Of a stretch of 64,000 nt of DNA, positions 26,657-34,869 are shown in pieces. The notes beneath the pieces are model-generated. The model was not told the origin of the DNA. It did not search any database and worked only from the letters and a program-made list of their open reading frames with translations. Positions within the stretch are counted from its first letter, which is position 1. Every line of letters begins with the position of its first letter. The translations under genes were made by a program, and so were the position numbers. The stretch is from contig NZ_JAGSOU010000011.1 in assembly GCF_018139985.1 (NCBI RefSeq), positions 1 through 64,000 of the forward strand. Direction: 5' to 3'. Origin of the DNA: Actibacterium sp. MT2.3-13A. Its GTDB lineage: Bacteria; Pseudomonadota; Alphaproteobacteria; Rhodobacterales; Rhodobacteraceae.

Positions 26657-27466
26657 CTAATGCGCGGGCGCCGTCACCGGGTCGAGCAGCGTGCGCCCGC
26701 CATCGACGGTCATGATCTGTCCGGTCATGAAGGAGGACCCCTCGGAGGCCAGGAACTGCACCGCCTCGGCCACCTCTTCGGGGCGTGCGATGCGCGCCAG
26801 AGGGGTGTGATCCCTGATGTCGGCGCGGAACTCGGAATGTTCCTTGAGCGTGCTTTTCAGGCTCGCGCTCATCACCGAGCCGAAGGCCACCGCGTTCACC
26901 CGAATGCGGTGCGGCGCAAGCGCCACCGCCAGCGAGCGGGTCATCTGGTCCAGCGCCGCGGTGCTGACCGAATATCCCAGAAGCTCGGGATGGGTGCGCC
27001 GCGCCGCGATCGAGGACAGGTTGACGATGGCGCCGAGGCTGCCCTCCTCCTGGCCTTCCTCCTCGCCCTGCTTGATGAAGCGCTTGGCGACGAGCTGGCT
27101 CAGCCGCAGGCCGGTCATCAGGTTCTGCTGCAACAGCTGCTCCACCGCGTCGTCGTCCGGGTTCAGCGGATCGGAGGGGATCATCTGCCGGCTGGCATTG
27201 ACCAGGATGTCCACCCGCTCGAACGCGTCGATGGTGGCCGACAGCAGGTTGGCCTGGGTCAGCCGCTCGCGCAGGTCGCCGGCGTAGTAGCGGATATTGC
27301 CTTCCCGCTCGGAATCCTTGCCGAGTTGATCCTTCAGGCCCTCTTCGTCCATGTCGGCAAACATGACATTGGCGTCCTGCTCGGCGAAGTGGCGGGCGAT
27401 GGCCAGCCCCACGCCGTTGGCCGCCCCGGTGACGATGGCGGTCTTGCCCGCGATCGAGAAACTCAT
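26657..27466 (-). CDS. SDR-family protein with a substituted catalytic lysine
   Basis: 269-residue short-chain dehydrogenase/reductase fold. TGAANGVG binds the nucleotide, LVNASR and IVNLSSIAA follow, and the active-site motif reads YSVST (Tyr165 to Thr169) rather than YxxxK, so the catalytic lysine is missing. The C-terminal FMTGQIMTVDGG is typical of fabG-like members. An acidic insert (KQGEEEGQEEGS) lies near residue 133. It may be an atypical or inactive oxidoreductase. The start at 27466 is supported by GGGAGAGGG. Substrate unknown. Confidence 0.85.
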   Translation of the reverse strand: MSFSIAGKTAIVTGAANGVGLAIARHFAEQDANVMFADMDEEGLKDQLGKDSEREGNIRYYAGDLRERLTQANLLSATIDAFERVDILVNASRQMIPSDPLNPDDDAVEQLLQQNLMTGLRLSQLVAKRFIKQGEEEGQEEGSLGAIVNLSSIAARRTHPELLGYSVSTAALDQMTRSLAVALAPHRIRVNAVAFGSVMSASLKSTLKEHSEFRADIRDHTPLARIARPEEVAEAVQFLASEGSSFMTGQIMTVDGGRTLLDPVTAPAH

Positions 27467-27507
27467 GGATCCCTCTCCCTGATTCTTGTCCCGCACTCTA
27501 GGCGGTT

Positions 27508-28512
27508 TCAGCCCCGCCCGCGAGGCAGCGCCTTGGGCTTGGCCGCGCGGATCACCTTGAAGCCACTGTCGCCGCCGATTTCCACGACCTCGTGGAACAG
27601 CTCTCCGAGGATGCGCTCATAGGGCAGGTGGCGGTTGGCCACGGCATAGAGGATGCCCGACCGGCCGAGAATGCGTGCCGCATTCACCAGAAAGGCCCGC
27701 CCCAGCCCCGGATCGGCGGCGCGGCCGGTGTGGAACGGCGGGTTGGTGATCACGACATCGAAAGGCGCGCCCTGAGCGAAAGCCGTTGCATCGGCCCAGT
27801 GGAAGCGCGCGCGCGGGTCGGCGACATTCTCGCGGGCGCAGGCCAACGCGTCGAAATCCGCCTCGACCAGATGCAGCTCGGAGATGCCTGGGTGATCGGC
27901 CAGCGCGCGCACGGCTAGATAGCCCCAGCCCGCGCCGAGATCCGCCACCCGGCCCTTCAGCTTGGCCGGCAGGGCGTCGGCCAGCAGGGCCGAGCCGCGA
28001 TCGACCGCGTCGGCCGAGAACACGCCGGGGCGGGTGCGGAAACCCTCGGGCAGGGTCTTCGGCGCGCCGGCCCAATCGGCGAAGGCGGCGGGCGCTGCGG
28101 TCAGCGCGAAGATCTTGCCATGCGCCTTGGACAGCGGCGCGCCGACCTCGGCGCGTTTGCGGCAATCCTTCAGCAGGCTGTCGATGCCGTCGGTCCTGGC
28201 GCCGTCGACGATCACCGGCCCACCCTGCACCAGGGCCACCGCCTCGGTCAGCAAGGCGCGGGCCTTGTCCTTGGCGCGCGGCACGAAGACCACGGCCGCC
28301 GCGAAATCGCCCTCGGGGGCGACCCGAACGTCATAGCCGCGCGCGGCCCAGGCGTCGTGATCGGGCTTGAAGCCCTGGACGATCTGCACCCGCTCGGCGG
28401 GCAGCGCCGAAAGGTCGGCCTCCGCGGTAGGGGCGAACACGACGATGCGGCCCGTCTCGGGCAGCGCGATGGCGCCGGCATCCAGCGCAAGGGTCAAGCG
28501 GGCGTGGCGCAT
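27508..28512 (-). CDS. RsmC-like class I methyltransferase
   Basis: 334 residues. The C-terminal half is a SAM-dependent methylase: ADLGAGWGYLAVRAL (motif I) and FDVVITNPPFHTGR, where NPPF is the N-methylation motif of 16S/23S guanine-N2 methylases of the RsmC/RlmG group. The N-terminal half resembles the degenerate methylase domain found in RsmC. It probably methylates G1207 of 16S rRNA; RlmG-type specificity cannot be excluded. Followed 16 bp further on by nothing on the same strand except the SDR gene 41 bp downstream; clpS lies 16 bp upstream. Confidence 0.8.
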   Translation of the reverse strand: MRHARLTLALDAGAIALPETGRIVVFAPTAEADLSALPAERVQIVQGFKPDHDAWAARGYDVRVAPEGDFAAAVVFVPRAKDKARALLTEAVALVQGGPVIVDGARTDGIDSLLKDCRKRAEVGAPLSKAHGKIFALTAAPAAFADWAGAPKTLPEGFRTRPGVFSADAVDRGSALLADALPAKLKGRVADLGAGWGYLAVRALADHPGISELHLVEADFDALACARENVADPRARFHWADATAFAQGAPFDVVITNPPFHTGRAADPGLGRAFLVNAARILGRSGILYAVANRHLPYERILGELFHEVVEIGGDSGFKVIRAAKPKALPRGRG

Positions 28513-28528
28513 GGGCGGGCGGCGGGCC

Positions 28529-28852
28529 CTACTCCTTTTCCATGGTGCATTGCAGCGGGTGCTGGTGGCGGCGCGAGAAATCCATCACCTGCGCGACCTT
28601 GGTCTCGGCCACCTCGAAGGAGAAGACGCCGACAACGGCCACCCCCTTCTTGTGCACGGTCAGCATGATCTCGAAGGCCTGCGCGTGGCTCATGCCGAAA
28701 AACCGCTCCAGCACATGCACGACGAACTCCATCGGCGTGTAGTCATCGTTCAGCAGCAGCACCTTGTAAAGCGGCGGTCGCGCCGTCTTCGGCCGCGCCT
28801 TGGTGATGACGCCGGTCTCCTCATCGCCCTTGTCCTTCTTGTCGGACATCAT
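28529..28852 (-). CDS. clpS: ATP-dependent Clp protease adaptor ClpS
   Basis: 107 residues. Adaptor that delivers N-degron substrates to ClpAP. The core [20 protein letters not shown] contains the conserved substrate pocket residues (NDD, TPMEFV), followed by AHAQAF-type helix (here [16 protein letters not shown]) and [19 protein letters not shown]. The disordered N-terminal extension is typical. Two adjacent ATGs exist at 28852 and 28849; the ribosome binding site is weak. clpA is not next to it in this window. Confidence 0.95.
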   Translation of the reverse strand: MMSDKKDKGDEETGVITKARPKTARPPLYKVLLLNDDYTPMEFVVHVLERFFGMSHAQAFEIMLTVHKKGVAVVGVFSFEVAETKVAQVMDFSRRHQHPLQCTMEKE

Positions 28853-28980
28853 GACATGGGTGTGGGTCAGCACGCGCGCGCTCCAAGAATTCCTGATGGT
28901 ATCGGCCTGGACCCGTTTATATAAGCGGCGGGCCGTCCGTGAAAAGGGGGCGGCGACCAGCGGCCGGGAATGCGGGAAAA

Positions 28981-29682
28981 ATGGCGCAGGCACCAACGAC
29001 AATCGGGTTCGATGCCGACGACACGCTCTGGCAGAATGAGCAGTTCTTTCGCATGACGCAGGAGCGATTCGCCGAGCTGCTGTCCGATTTCGCCCCGCCC
29101 GATCACCTGATGGAGCGCCTGCTGGCTGCCGAGAAACGCAATCTCGGGCATTACGGCTTCGGCGTGAAGGGCTTCGTTCTGTCGATGATCGAGACCGCGA
29201 TCGAAGTCACCGACGAACGCGTGCCCGCCAGCGTGATCCAGGGGCTGCTGCACGCCGGCCAGGATATGCTGCGCCACCCGATCCACCTGCTGCCCCACGC
29301 CCGCGAGACGGTCGAGGAACTGGCCGCCGATTACCGCATTTTGCTGATCACAAAGGGTGACCTGCTGGACCAGGAGCGCAAGCTGGCGCAATCGGGGCTG
29401 GGCGATCTGTTCGACGGGGTCGAGATCGTCTCGAACAAGACGCCCGCCGTCTACCAAGAGGTCTTCACCCGCCACGGCGACGGCCCGGGCCGGGCGCTGA
29501 TGGTGGGCAACTCGCTGCGCTCGGACGTGATTCCGGCGATCGAGGCGGGCGCCTGGGGGGTCTATGTGCCGCACGGGCTGACATGGGAACTGGAACGGGC
29601 CGAGCCGCCCCAGGACCACGAACGTTATCACGAGTTGAGTGATCTGGGCACGTTGCCCGCCCTGGTGGCCAGCCTGGACTGA
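28981..29682 (+). CDS. HAD-family hydrolase (YjjG-like phosphatase)
   Basis: 233 residues, soluble. Motif I is GFDADDTLW with the two catalytic aspartates; motif II is LLITKG; motif III/IV region is [10 protein letters not shown] and [22 protein letters not shown]. The cap sits between residues about 20 and 95. It is in the phosphoglycolate phosphatase/pyrimidine nucleotidase group; the substrate is not determined. The ATG at 28981 has GGGA close by. Divergent from clpS across 128 bp. Confidence 0.85.
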   Translation: MAQAPTTIGFDADDTLWQNEQFFRMTQERFAELLSDFAPPDHLMERLLAAEKRNLGHYGFGVKGFVLSMIETAIEVTDERVPASVIQGLLHAGQDMLRHPIHLLPHARETVEELAADYRILLITKGDLLDQERKLAQSGLGDLFDGVEIVSNKTPAVYQEVFTRHGDGPGRALMVGNSLRSDVIPAIEAGAWGVYVPHGLTWELERAEPPQDHERYHELSDLGTLPALVASLD

Positions 29683-29857
29683 CATCCGGTAGCACGCCCG
29701 CCAATCGCCCCAAGATGTGGGTTAGCCACTTCAACTGGGACCAAAAACACTTTGAAACAAAGGTATTTTCTCAGCGCATATGCTGTGTTAGGCTGATATA
29801 AACCATAATAAGCTGATCGGAAAATCCGGCGGCACGAGGCAGAAAAAGGCAAGTGAC

Positions 29858-31354
29858 GTGCACAACTTGGGGCAGTACGTCCGAAACGGGCTATTTATCG
29901 TGGTCACCGCTCTGGCGGTCGCGCTTTCCCTGACCGGGGCGCAGGCTGCCCCTTACGCGGCGATGGTGATCGACGCGCGCACCGGCGAGGTGCTGCATTC
30001 GCGCAATGCCGACACCCGGCTGCACCCGGCCTCTCTGACCAAGATGATGACGCTCTACATCGCTTTCGAGGCGGTCGAGAATGGCGAGATCTCGCTCGAC
30101 ACGATGGTGCGGATTTCCAAGAACGCGGCCTCCGAGCCGCCCTCGAAACTGGGGCTGAAACCGGGTCAGCGCATCGCCCTGCGCTACCTGATCCGGGCCG
30201 CGGCGGTGAAATCGGCCAATGACGCGGCCACCGCCATCGGCGAGGCGATCGAGGGCAGCGAGGCGGCCTTCGCGCGGCGCATGAACCGCACCGCCCAGGC
30301 CCTCGGCATGAGCCGGACCACCTTCAGGAACGCCAACGGCCTGACCGAGGACGGCCATCTGTCGACCGCGCGCGACATGACCACGCTGGGCCGGCACCTG
30401 TTCTACGACTATCCCGACTACTACAATCTGTTCTCGCGGCTCTCGACCGATGCCGGGGGACGCGAGGTGGCCAACACCAACCGCCGCCTGCTCAGCGCCT
30501 ATCGCGGGGCCGACGGGATCAAGACCGGCTACACCCGCGCCGCCGGCTTCAACCTCGTCGCCTCGGCCGAGCGCGGCGGAGAGCGCATCATCGCAACCGT
30601 CTTCGGCGGCCGCTCCTCGGCCACCCGCAACGCCAAGGTGGCCGAGCTGCTGGACCTCGGCTTCCAGCGCGCGCCCAGCCGCGTGGCGCTGCGCAAGCCC
30701 GAGCGCCCGGTCTATGTCGGCGGCGGCGGCGGCACGGTGGAGGAGGAAAAGACCATCCGGCTGGTGCGCGCGGTCGAAACCTCACCCCGCCCCCTTATGC
30801 GGCCGGTCGCGCAGCCCCCGCAGGAACTGCTGGTGGCCATGCAGGACGACATCCGGCAGGCCGTCACCGAGGCCAACACCGCGCCGGCCGTGACCGAAGC
30901 CGACACCGGCCCCGCCGTGACCGCCAGCGTCACCCCGCCGCCGCGCCCCGAGTTGCCCGAAGCCGAAGTCGCGAAAGCCGAGATCGCCGAGGCCGGGATC
31001 GCCCCGCCGCCCGCCCGCCCGGCCGAACTGCAACTCGCCTCTCTCTCCGATGCGGACACGGCCACGCCGCAGCCGCCCGAGCTTGAGGTGGTCACGCGCA
31101 TGTCCTCGTCCGGCGGCCGTCACTGGGGGATCAACGTCGGTCGGTTCACCACCCGCCACCAGGCCGAGCGCGTGCTGCTCTCCACCGCCCTGCAGGAGCT
31201 TGGCGCGCTGGACAGCGCCTTGCGCAAGGTCGTCCAGAACAGCCGCGGCTTCGAGGCAAATTTCGTCGGCATGACCGAGGACCAAGCCGCGCTGGCCTGC
31301 CGCAGGCTGGAGGCGCGCGGCGCCACCTGCTCCACCTTCGGTCCGAAATCCTGA
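29858..31354 (+). CDS. dacA: D-alanyl-D-alanine carboxypeptidase with C-terminal SPOR domain
   Basis: 498 residues, GTG start. A signal peptide (VVTALAVALSLTGAQAA) leads to a penicillin-binding peptidase domain with SLTK (catalytic Ser, about residue 59), SAN and KTGYT motifs. Residues about 290-410 are a low-complexity Ala/Pro/Glu/Thr linker with short repeats (TEANTAPAV, TEADTGPAV). Residues about 420-495 form a SPOR fold (HWGINVGRFTTRHQAERVL...), which binds denuded glycan at the division septum. It trims pentapeptides in peptidoglycan. The 175-bp leader is unusually AT-rich for this window and must hold the promoter. Confidence 0.93.
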   Translation: MHNLGQYVRNGLFIVVTALAVALSLTGAQAAPYAAMVIDARTGEVLHSRNADTRLHPASLTKMMTLYIAFEAVENGEISLDTMVRISKNAASEPPSKLGLKPGQRIALRYLIRAAAVKSANDAATAIGEAIEGSEAAFARRMNRTAQALGMSRTTFRNANGLTEDGHLSTARDMTTLGRHLFYDYPDYYNLFSRLSTDAGGREVANTNRRLLSAYRGADGIKTGYTRAAGFNLVASAERGGERIIATVFGGRSSATRNAKVAELLDLGFQRAPSRVALRKPERPVYVGGGGGTVEEEKTIRLVRAVETSPRPLMRPVAQPPQELLVAMQDDIRQAVTEANTAPAVTEADTGPAVTASVTPPPRPELPEAEVAKAEIAEAGIAPPPARPAELQLASLSDADTATPQPPELEVVTRMSSSGGRHWGINVGRFTTRHQAERVLLSTALQELGALDSALRKVVQNSRGFEANFVGMTEDQAALACRRLEARGATCSTFGPKS

Positions 31355-31370
31355 CCCCCGAGGCCTGACC

Positions 31371-32051
31371 ATGTATGTGATCCCCGCCCCCGCACAGCCT
31401 GCCCTGCCCGTCGCGGGCGAGACCGCGCAATTCCCGGTCCGGCGCATCTTCTGCGTCGGGCGCAACTACGCCGAGCACATCCGCGAGATGGGCAACGACA
31501 CGCGCGAGCCGCCGTTCTTCTTCACCAAGCCCGCCGATGCGCTGGTCGCCGGCGACGCGCGCATCCCCTTTCCGCCGGCCACCTCGGACCTGCACCACGA
31601 GGCCGAGTTGGTCGTCGCCATCGGCCGCGGCGGTCAGGACATCGCGCCGGGCGACGCACTCGACCATGTCTGGGGCTATGCCGCCGGCAACGACCTGACG
31701 CGGCGCGACCTGCAGGCGCAGGCGAAATCCATGCGCCGGCCCTGGGACATGGCCAAGGCCTTCGACAACTCGGCCATCTGCGGCCCGCTCCACCCGGTGT
31801 CCCGCGTCGGTCACCCGGCGACGGGCAGGATCACCGCCCGCGTCAACGGAGAGCTGCGCCAGGACGGCGACCTCTCCGAGATGATCTGGCCGGTGGCCGA
31901 CGTGATCGCCCATCTCTCCGGGCTCGTGGCGCTGGCGCCGGGCGACCTGATCTATACCGGCACGCCGGCCGGCGTCGGCGCGCTGTCGCGCGGCGACCGC
32001 TGCACGGTGGAGATCGAGGGCCTCGGCGCCGTCACCACCGAGTTCGCCTGA
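31371..32051 (+). CDS. fumarylacetoacetate hydrolase family protein
   Basis: 226 residues. The FAH-fold core shows IFCVGRNYAEHI, the metal ligands in HHEAELVVAIGRGG, the DLTRRDLQ helix and GDLIYTGTPAGVGAL at the C terminus. It lacks the SH3-like N-terminal domain of true fumarylacetoacetase, so acylpyruvate (fumarylpyruvate) hydrolase or decarboxylase activity is more likely. It starts 17 nt after dacA and may be co-transcribed. It converges on ccoS with a 3-bp gap. Confidence 0.87.
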   Translation: MYVIPAPAQPALPVAGETAQFPVRRIFCVGRNYAEHIREMGNDTREPPFFFTKPADALVAGDARIPFPPATSDLHHEAELVVAIGRGGQDIAPGDALDHVWGYAAGNDLTRRDLQAQAKSMRRPWDMAKAFDNSAICGPLHPVSRVGHPATGRITARVNGELRQDGDLSEMIWPVADVIAHLSGLVALAPGDLIYTGTPAGVGALSRGDRCTVEIEGLGAVTTEFA

Positions 32052-32054
32052 GCC

Positions 32055-32213
32055 TCACGGTTTCGGGTGATCGTCCCAGTCGCCGCTGAGAATGCGGTGC
32101 TTGTCGCCCTCGGGGTCGTCGAACTGGCGCGTCCTCAGCGCCCAGAAGAACGCCGCCAGCCCCAGCCCGCCCAGAAACAGCGAGATCGGGATCAGGTAGA
32201 CCAGCGTTTCCAT
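32055..32213 (-). CDS. ccoS: cbb3 oxidase maturation protein CcoS
   Basis: 52 residues, too short for routine gene calling. It starts METLVYLIPISLFLGGLGLA, a single membrane span, and ends in FDDPEGDKHRILSGDWDDHP, which is the CcoS/FixS signature (FDDPxGxxxRIL). Needed for heme and copper insertion into the cbb3 oxidase in Rhodobacter. It follows ccoI by 4 nt and is the last gene of ccoGHIS. Membrane topology puts the acidic tail in the cytoplasm (inference). Confidence 0.93.
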   Translation of the reverse strand: METLVYLIPISLFLGGLGLAAFFWALRTRQFDDPEGDKHRILSGDWDDHPKP

Positions 32214-32217
32214 GTGT

Positions 32218-34407
32218 TCACCTCAGGCGCAGCGCGTTCAGCGACACCGTAATGGATGAGGCCGACATGGCCAAGGCCGCGGCCAGCGGCGTCGCCAGGC
32301 CGACCAGCGCAATCGGCACCGCGATCAGGTTGTAGAGCGCGGCAATGGCGAAGTTTTCCTTGATCCGCCGCGTGGCCTTGCGCGCGGTGATCACCGCCTC
32401 GCCCAGCGACGCGAGGTCCTTGCCCAGAAGAACGATGTCCGAGGCCACCCGCGCCGCGTCCAGCGCCGTCGCCGGCGAGATCGACACATGCGCGGCGGCC
32501 AGCGCCGCGGTATCGTTCAGCCCGTCGCCCACCATCAGCACCCGCGCGCCGGCGTCGCTCAGCGCCTGAACGCGGGCGGCCTTGTCCTGGGGCAGCGCGC
32601 CGGCCGCCCAGTCGTCGATGCCCAGCCGCGCGGCCAGCTCGGCCACCGGCCCCTCGGCATCGCCCGAGATCAGGTGCACGGCCTTGCCCTGCGCCTTCAA
32701 CGCAGCCACGGCCTCTTCGGCGCCGGGGCGCAGGCTGTCGGCGAAGGTGAATTCGATGGGATCGGCGTCGCCGATGCGCAGCCAGGCGGCGGTCACCCTG
32801 CCCGGGGTCGCGCGCAGCCAGGCGGCCCGGCCAAGGCGCACCCACGCGCCGCCCCACTGCGCCTCGACGCCATAGCCCGGCACCTCGGTCACGTCGCTCA
32901 GCTGCGCGGGCTGGATGCCTGCGGCGCGGGCCGCCCGGGCCAGCGATTGCGCCAGCGGGTGCGAGGACTGCTCGGCCAGCGCCAGCGCCACCTCGATCTC
33001 GCGGCGGGGGTGATCGCCCAGGTTGGTGGCCTCGGGCGCGCCCAGGGTCAGGGTGCCGGTCTTGTCGAAGACCACGGTGTCGATCTCGGCCAGCCGCTCC
33101 AGCGCGGTGCCGTCCTTGATCAGCATGCCGCGCTTGAACAGCCGCCCCGAGGCGGCGGTGGTCACCGCCGGCACCGCCAGGCCCAGCGCGCAGGGGCAGG
33201 TGATGATCAGCACCGCCACCGCGATGTTCAGCGCCAGCCGCACATCGCCGCCCGAGATCGCCAGCCACGCGGCGAAGGCCAGCAGCGCCAGCAGATGCAC
33301 GCCGGGCGCATAGATCCGCGCCGCGCGGTCGGCAAGCGAGGTGTAGCGGTTCTTCGAGCTTTCGGCGATGGCGACCAGATCGGCCATGCGGTGCAGCGAG
33401 CTGTCCTCGCCCGCCGCCGTGACGCGGACCAGAAGGGGACCGGTCAGGTTGACCTCGCCGGCGCTGAGCTGCGCGTCCGGCCCGGCATAGACCGGCAGGC
33501 TTTCGCCGGTCAGCAGCGAGCGGTCGATCTCGCTCTGCCCCTCCACGATCACGCCATCCACGGGCACGCGCGCGCCGGGCTTGACCCGCACGATATCGCC
33601 GACCGCCAACTCCGAGATCGCCACTGTCTCCTCGCCGCCTGCCGCGACGCGCAACGCGCGCGGCACCTCCAGCGCGGCCAGTTCCTCGGCCGCCGAACGG
33701 GCCACGGCCCGGGTGCGGTGATCGAGGTAGCGCCCCGCCAGCAGGAAGAAGGTCAGCGACAACGCCGCATCGAAATAGGCGTGCCGCCCCGATTGCATCG
33801 TCTCGTAAAGCGACATGCCCGCGGCCAGCAGGATCGCCAGCGAGATCGGCACATCCATGTTCAGGCGGCGCACCGACAGCGCCGACCAGGCGTTGCGAAA
33901 GAACGGCTGCGCAGAAAAGGCGATGGTGGGCAGCGCGATCGCGGCCGAGATCCAGTGGAACAGGTCGCGCGTGGCATCCGCCGCGCCCGACCAGACCGCG
34001 ACCGACAGAAGCATGACATTCATCATGGCGAAACCGGCCACGGCCAGCCGCATCAGGATGTCGCGTCCGGCGCGGTCGGTGGCGGTGGCCGACAGCACGC
34101 CGGGGTCGAGCTCATGCGCCTCGTAGCCGAGGCGGTCGAGCAGCCCGATCAGCCGGTCGGCGGTGACGTCTGGTTCGGCCTCGACGCTGACGCGCTTGAG
34201 CGTCAGGTTCACCCGGGCCGAGCGCACGCCCGGCTCGGCGTTCAGGCCGCGCTCGACCGCCGAGATGCAGCCCGCGCAGTGGATGGTGGGCAGCGACAGC
34301 AGAAGCCGGGCCTCGGCCGGCGCCTCTCCCTGCCCCAGCGCCTCGGCGGCGGGGGCGACCGCGCAGGCCGGGCAGGCGGAGGCGCGGCTGCCGATCGCGG
34401 TGCTCAT
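32218..34407 (-). CDS. ccoI: copper-translocating P1B-type ATPase CcoI
   Basis: 729 residues. Cu+ exporter supplying copper to CcoN. An N-terminal heavy-metal domain has HCAGC at about residues 43-47, preceded by CPAC at 12-15. Eight predicted spans follow, with the metal-site CPC in VLIITCPCALGLAVPAV, TGES in the actuator, the phosphorylated DKTGT, HP in SSHPLA and GDGLND in the hinge. Located between ccoH and ccoS with 3-4 nt gaps. Distinct from general copper exporters by its context and by the N-terminal Cys-rich tail. Confidence 0.95.
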   Translation of the reverse strand: MSTAIGSRASACPACAVAPAAEALGQGEAPAEARLLLSLPTIHCAGCISAVERGLNAEPGVRSARVNLTLKRVSVEAEPDVTADRLIGLLDRLGYEAHELDPGVLSATATDRAGRDILMRLAVAGFAMMNVMLLSVAVWSGAADATRDLFHWISAAIALPTIAFSAQPFFRNAWSALSVRRLNMDVPISLAILLAAGMSLYETMQSGRHAYFDAALSLTFFLLAGRYLDHRTRAVARSAAEELAALEVPRALRVAAGGEETVAISELAVGDIVRVKPGARVPVDGVIVEGQSEIDRSLLTGESLPVYAGPDAQLSAGEVNLTGPLLVRVTAAGEDSSLHRMADLVAIAESSKNRYTSLADRAARIYAPGVHLLALLAFAAWLAISGGDVRLALNIAVAVLIITCPCALGLAVPAVTTAASGRLFKRGMLIKDGTALERLAEIDTVVFDKTGTLTLGAPEATNLGDHPRREIEVALALAEQSSHPLAQSLARAARAAGIQPAQLSDVTEVPGYGVEAQWGGAWVRLGRAAWLRATPGRVTAAWLRIGDADPIEFTFADSLRPGAEEAVAALKAQGKAVHLISGDAEGPVAELAARLGIDDWAAGALPQDKAARVQALSDAGARVLMVGDGLNDTAALAAAHVSISPATALDAARVASDIVLLGKDLASLGEAVITARKATRRIKENFAIAALYNLIAVPIALVGLATPLAAALAMSASSITVSLNALRLR

Positions 34408-34410
34408 CGC

Positions 34411-34869
34411 TCAGCCCCTCACGAACAGTTCGAGCCGCTGGCGGAACTCGGTGCCGTCCTCGGCCCGGGCCTCGACCAGCATCATCCACTTGCCGTGCCC
34501 CAGATCGAGCGGCGTGCTGTATTGCCCGTTATACCCGGAGAAGCTGGGCCGAATGTCATCCGCAGCCTCGGTGGTGCGGCCGATCAGGATGGAGAAATCC
34601 GAGGGATCGACCGGCAGGCCCTGGGCATCGGTGAAGCTGACGGTCAGCCGGCCCAGAGCATAGTCGGTGCTGACCTGCCAGCCCAGCCGCTCCTGCGCCT
34701 GGCGCCGGGCGTCAAACTCCTGACTGGCGACATAGGAGTTCTTGACCTCCAGCCCGGGAAAGGTGCCCACCGCCAGGACCGCCATGGTGACGTTCACCCC
34801 GATGATGACGGCGAAGGCGGCGACCGTGATGACCAGGACGGTGCGCCCCGTCAGCGGCTTCTCTCCCAT
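34411..34869 (-). CDS. ccoH: cbb3 oxidase assembly protein CcoH
   Basis: 152 residues. One N-terminal span (VLVITVAAFAVIIGVNVTMAVLAVGTF) followed by a periplasmic FixH domain with the SYVASQEFDARRQAQERLGW and GKWMMLVEARAEDGTEFRQR segments typical of the family. It stabilises the cbb3 complex during assembly. Start overlaps the ccoG stop by 1 nt. Confidence 0.92.
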   Translation of the reverse strand: MGEKPLTGRTVLVITVAAFAVIIGVNVTMAVLAVGTFPGLEVKNSYVASQEFDARRQAQERLGWQVSTDYALGRLTVSFTDAQGLPVDPSDFSILIGRTTEAADDIRPSFSGYNGQYSTPLDLGHGKWMMLVEARAEDGTEFRQRLELFVRG

